Part shown: positions 62,088-64,000 of the stretch, one piece after another
Numbering within the stretch: the stretch's first letter is position 1
Layout: each line of letters opens with the position of its first letter
DNA from: Candidatus Poribacteria bacterium
GTDB lineage: Bacteria; Poribacteria; WGA-4E; WGA-3G
Assembly: GCA_021295715.1 (NCBI GenBank)
Contig: JAGWBV010000012.1
Span: 17,325 to 81,324 of the forward strand
Direction of reading: 5' to 3'
Length of the DNA: 64,000 nt
Position numbers and translations under genes: made by a program
Notes under the pieces: generated by a model
What the model was told of the DNA's origin: nothing
The model's input: only the letters and a program-made list of their open reading frames with translations
Databases searched by the model: none

Positions 62088-62552
62088 TTAGCCTTCTGCT
62101 CCGCCAGATCGATCACCGTCGGTGCAACCAGAACCATCGCCACACATTGTCGAATCACTATCTTTGTTAGAACAATGTGCATTACAAGTGGAGCAGTCAC
62201 AACCACCGTCACAGGAGTCGATTTTGCTACAGCCTGAACAATCCTCGTCGTCGCAGCCTCTACCAAGACAGTTACAAGCGGAGCCTGTATAGATATTGAC
62301 ATTGTTGAGGTCACCGGTTCCGGAACTTGGAACCTCGGGGACTTCACTGCCACAGCAACTTCCTGTCTTCAATTGGGCAATAGTGCCATCGGAACGGATG
62401 GCATCCGTGTTTCCACCGCAGCAACTTTTCTGTGCCTCGGTCTCCACAACAAAGCCATCATACATACCTGCGAAAGCGAGTCCGCCAGCAAGGAGTAGAA
62501 CGATTAAAACTTGCCAGAGAGCATTGGGGTTGTTCAAAAATTTTTTCAACAT
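62088..62552 (-). CDS. Cysteine-rich membrane-anchored or secreted protein
   Basis: 154 residues. One hydrophobic segment at 12-29 (LWQVLIVLLLAGGLAFAG), then ~125 residues carrying 16 cysteines: two CCGG/CCGS pairs (SCCGGNTDA and TGSCCGSEVP), CNC, and a dense CDDEDCSGCSKIDSCDGGC region to MCGDGSGC. No family recognised. The spacing resembles no common zinc or Fe-S cluster motif; metal or redox binding outside the membrane is plausible. Its AAGGAG ribosome binding site is inside the last codons of the sigma-like gene, so the two are tightly coupled. Confidence 0.75.
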   Translation of the reverse strand: MLKKFLNNPNALWQVLIVLLLAGGLAFAGMYDGFVVETEAQKSCCGGNTDAIRSDGTIAQLKTGSCCGSEVPEVPSSGTGDLNNVNIYTGSACNCLGRGCDDEDCSGCSKIDSCDGGCDCSTCNAHCSNKDSDSTMCGDGSGCTDGDRSGGAEG

Positions 62553-62554
62553 TA

Positions 62555-62956
62555 TTAAATCTCCTTAGCAGTCTGACGAATAACAGCAGTCGCTGCGACT
62601 TCGCCTTCAGCGTCATAAACGTCTGTGTAGTCTTGCGTTGCACCGGGCTTTTTGTTCTTTCGGTGCCATCCCGCGACCAGTTGGCTGGCGATACGGAACA
62701 TCCAGTTCAGAACCTTTTCAGGCTCTTGAAGCGTGTGTAAATGTTCTTTTGCTTTGAGGAACATGTCGTTAACCAATTCCTCAGCATCACGCCGGTCGTC
62801 GATTTTGCTGATGATGAACTCGTAGAGTCGAGTGCTGTGTCGTTTATAAAGTGCATCAAAAGCAGTTTCGTCGCCAGTTAGGATCTGAAGGACAAGTTCT
62901 GCGTCTCGTCTTTGGTCACTTGATATAGCGTTCTCCAGTTGAAAGCAGTCTCGCAA
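62555..62956 (-). CDS. ECF sigma-factor-like protein with region 2 only
   Basis: 133 residues, TTG start (a TGA lies two codons upstream in frame, so no longer start exists). Sigma region 2 is intact: LQILTGDETAFDALYKRHST, RDAEELVNDMFLKAKEHLH, EKVLNWMFRIASQLVAGWHR. A short linker follows and the stop comes at RQTAKEI. The -35-binding region 4 seen in all normal ECF factors is absent, and it is not found in another frame downstream. Could be a natural region-2-only regulator or a truncated gene. Confidence 0.78.
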   Translation of the reverse strand: MRDCFQLENAISSDQRRDAELVLQILTGDETAFDALYKRHSTRLYEFIISKIDDRRDAEELVNDMFLKAKEHLHTLQEPEKVLNWMFRIASQLVAGWHRKNKKPGATQDYTDVYDAEGEVAATAVIRQTAKEI

Positions 62957-63339
62957 ATCTCAAAAGTTAAAATGAGATTTTTGTGCTTTCATAAACTATG
63001 AATGCGGATTTTGAAAAAAGTCTCATAGAAACATGAATTTGATTTAAGAATTTAGCGTGTCGGCATACTTTTAACTCTTCCTTCTTAAAGACTCCCTTTT
63101 TTCGGCGGAAACGTGCATAATGGAAAAAATGAAAAATTTTAGTTTTTGTATGGGGTTGATTGTCAGGATCATCGTCCATAAGATTTGAGGGTTTATGGGA
63201 TTATAGGTATTTCTCGGTCCAAGAGTATTCTTTATGGACAAGACTTATGAGAACGCCTCTTGAGAAGAAAACATGTGGGTAGGTTTCAGGGGGTGGGATA
63301 TGGAGAGTGGTTTCGCCTCGGATGCAGCTGAATTTGCAC
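62957..63339. other. ~380-bp AT-rich gap, no gene seen
   Basis: It separates the divergent sigma-like gene and the lactate/malate dehydrogenase. A 70-residue minus-strand ORF (62967-63179) has an unconvincing, Lys/Phe-rich composition and is not accepted. Confidence 0.4.
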
Positions 63340-63368
63340 TTGACGGGACTCATAGAGATTTGTAAAAT
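63340..63368 (+). promoter_or_regulatory. Sigma-70-type promoter for the dehydrogenase gene
   Basis: TTGACG (63340-63345), exactly 17 bp, then TAAAAT (63363-63368). The expected start of transcription leaves a ~20-nt leader to the ATG at 63396. Confidence 0.8.
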
Positions 63369-63395
63369 AGGTGTATCTCATGCAAGGAGTCTACG

Positions 63396-64000
63396 ATGCC
63401 GAAATTTACAGCCGAAGAACTCACCGAAATTTGCCTAAGTGTCTTCCAAAAATTAAATATCTCCGCTGCTGAAGCAGAAGTGGTAACCCGTTCCATGGTG
63501 GATGCCAACCGCGTCGGACACGATTCACACGGTGTGATCCATCTTGCGAAGTATGTGCGTGAATTAGAAGACGGGTTAATCCAGCCCGGTGCCCCAACAG
63601 AGACCTTACACGAATCTGCTTCAATCTCGGTCTTAGATGGCAATTGGGGCTTCGGTCCCGTAATTGCAACCCGTGCCGTTGAGATGGCAATCCAGAAAGC
63701 AAAGCAGACGGATATAAGCTCGGTTGCGGTTTCGCGGTGTAATGAGACAGGAAGGTTAGGTGGATACGCCTGCCTCGCAGCAGATGCGGAAATGATTGGG
63801 TTGCTTATGGCGAACGACCATGGTGGTGGCACGTGTGTCGCACCGCACGGCGGCGTTGAAGGTAGGCTTTCTACGAATCCGATGGCGTGTGCAGTGCCGA
63901 TTGAGGGAAAAGATCCGATTGTATTGGATATGTCTACGAGTGTTGTCGCGTCCGGGAAGATTCGGGTCAAACAGCATCGGAACGAACCCGTCCCGCACGG
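63396..64000 (+). CDS. Malate/L-lactate dehydrogenase family protein (3' partial)
   Basis: ATG 63396 with AAGGAG at 63384-63389; the frame is open to the window end (~201 residues visible). Ldh_2-family motifs: MVDANRVGHDSHGVIHLAKY, GNWGFGPVIATRAVEMAI, VAVSRCNETGRLGGYACLAA, LSTNPMACAVP, IVLDMSTSVVASGKIR. The family uses NAD(P) with a fold unlike classic malate dehydrogenases and acts on 2-hydroxy acids such as malate, sulfolactate, ureidoglycolate or 2,3-diketogulonate; substrate not decided here. Confidence 0.9.
   Translation, partial: MPKFTAEELTEICLSVFQKLNISAAEAEVVTRSMVDANRVGHDSHGVIHLAKYVRELEDGLIQPGAPTETLHESASISVLDGNWGFGPVIATRAVEMAIQKAKQTDISSVAVSRCNETGRLGGYACLAADAEMIGLLMANDHGGGTCVAPHGGVEGRLSTNPMACAVPIEGKDPIVLDMSTSVVASGKIRVKQHRNEPVPH

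Noticed and set aside
62967-63179. 70-residue minus-strand ORF
   Set aside because: Unlikely composition, no RBS, no similarity seen; overlaps the expected promoter region.

Overview
The window looks like a chromosomal contig from an uncultured bacterium, most probably Candidatus Poribacteria or a close relative. This is inferred from protein style only: a C-terminal secretion-type tail with the NFPNPFNPETW word, dockerin-tailed and LamG proteins, many Gfo/Idh/MocA oxidoreductases, phytanoyl-CoA dioxygenase, DUF6785/OPT-like membrane proteins, GH172, and 14-blade WD40 proteins near MacB-like permeases. No rRNA or tRNA gene was seen.

Layout. 1-1786: tail of a secreted protein, a terminator, and a heme-motif/reeler/dockerin protein. 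1900-8358: two Gfo/Idh/MocA oxidoreductases, a lone MacB-like permease, and an ABC-2 exporter (two permeases plus ATPase). 8577-10388: a LamG protein and a GalU-like nucleotidyltransferase. 10380-12198 (minus): UPF0173 hydrolase and a SelA/DgaE-like PLP enzyme. 12307-24942 (minus): six consecutive genes, from a 2452-residue LysM/pseudo-M28/coiled-coil/FtsX protein through a 59-residue membrane peptide, an OPT-like protein, a duplicated-domain protein and a PqqD-like protein to a LolD-type ATPase. A divergent XRE regulator sits at the head. This is the best candidate for an undescribed multi-component system. 25821-29128: MDR dehydrogenase, nucleotidyltransferase, PhyH, DUF350. 29190-37498 (minus): a carbohydrate locus with DgoD-type dehydratase, two TIM-barrel isomerases, GH172, and a very large secreted-type protein. 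37927-41425: three tandem C-type-lectin paralogues, one intact and two decayed. 41471-44816: pyrB carrying a PyrI-type zinc domain, an Rpn nuclease, pyrD. 44943-56708: DUF6785, M50 protease, aroC, an MgtE remnant, a split CHAD protein, ROK kinase, uronate-dehydrogenase-like SDR, AAA-like ATPase. 57312-60041: a frameshifted glycosyltransferase fragment, a truncated Tn5-type transposase, and a MacB-like permease cut at its 3' end, read as an IS scar. 60028-62956 (minus): WD40, Cys-rich membrane-anchored protein, and a sigma factor with only region 2. 63396-end: a partial malate/lactate dehydrogenase.

The second theme is dispersed repeats. One family carries a Shine-Dalgarno sequence and ends in a start codon (about a dozen copies). 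Others are a TGCTTGGGTG word, AATCAGCAGTCAGC words, a TTTTGGC palindrome and GC-rich palindromes. Several lie in frame inside coding sequences, and one appears to have split a CHAD gene into two cistrons while supplying the second one with its own ribosome binding site and start.
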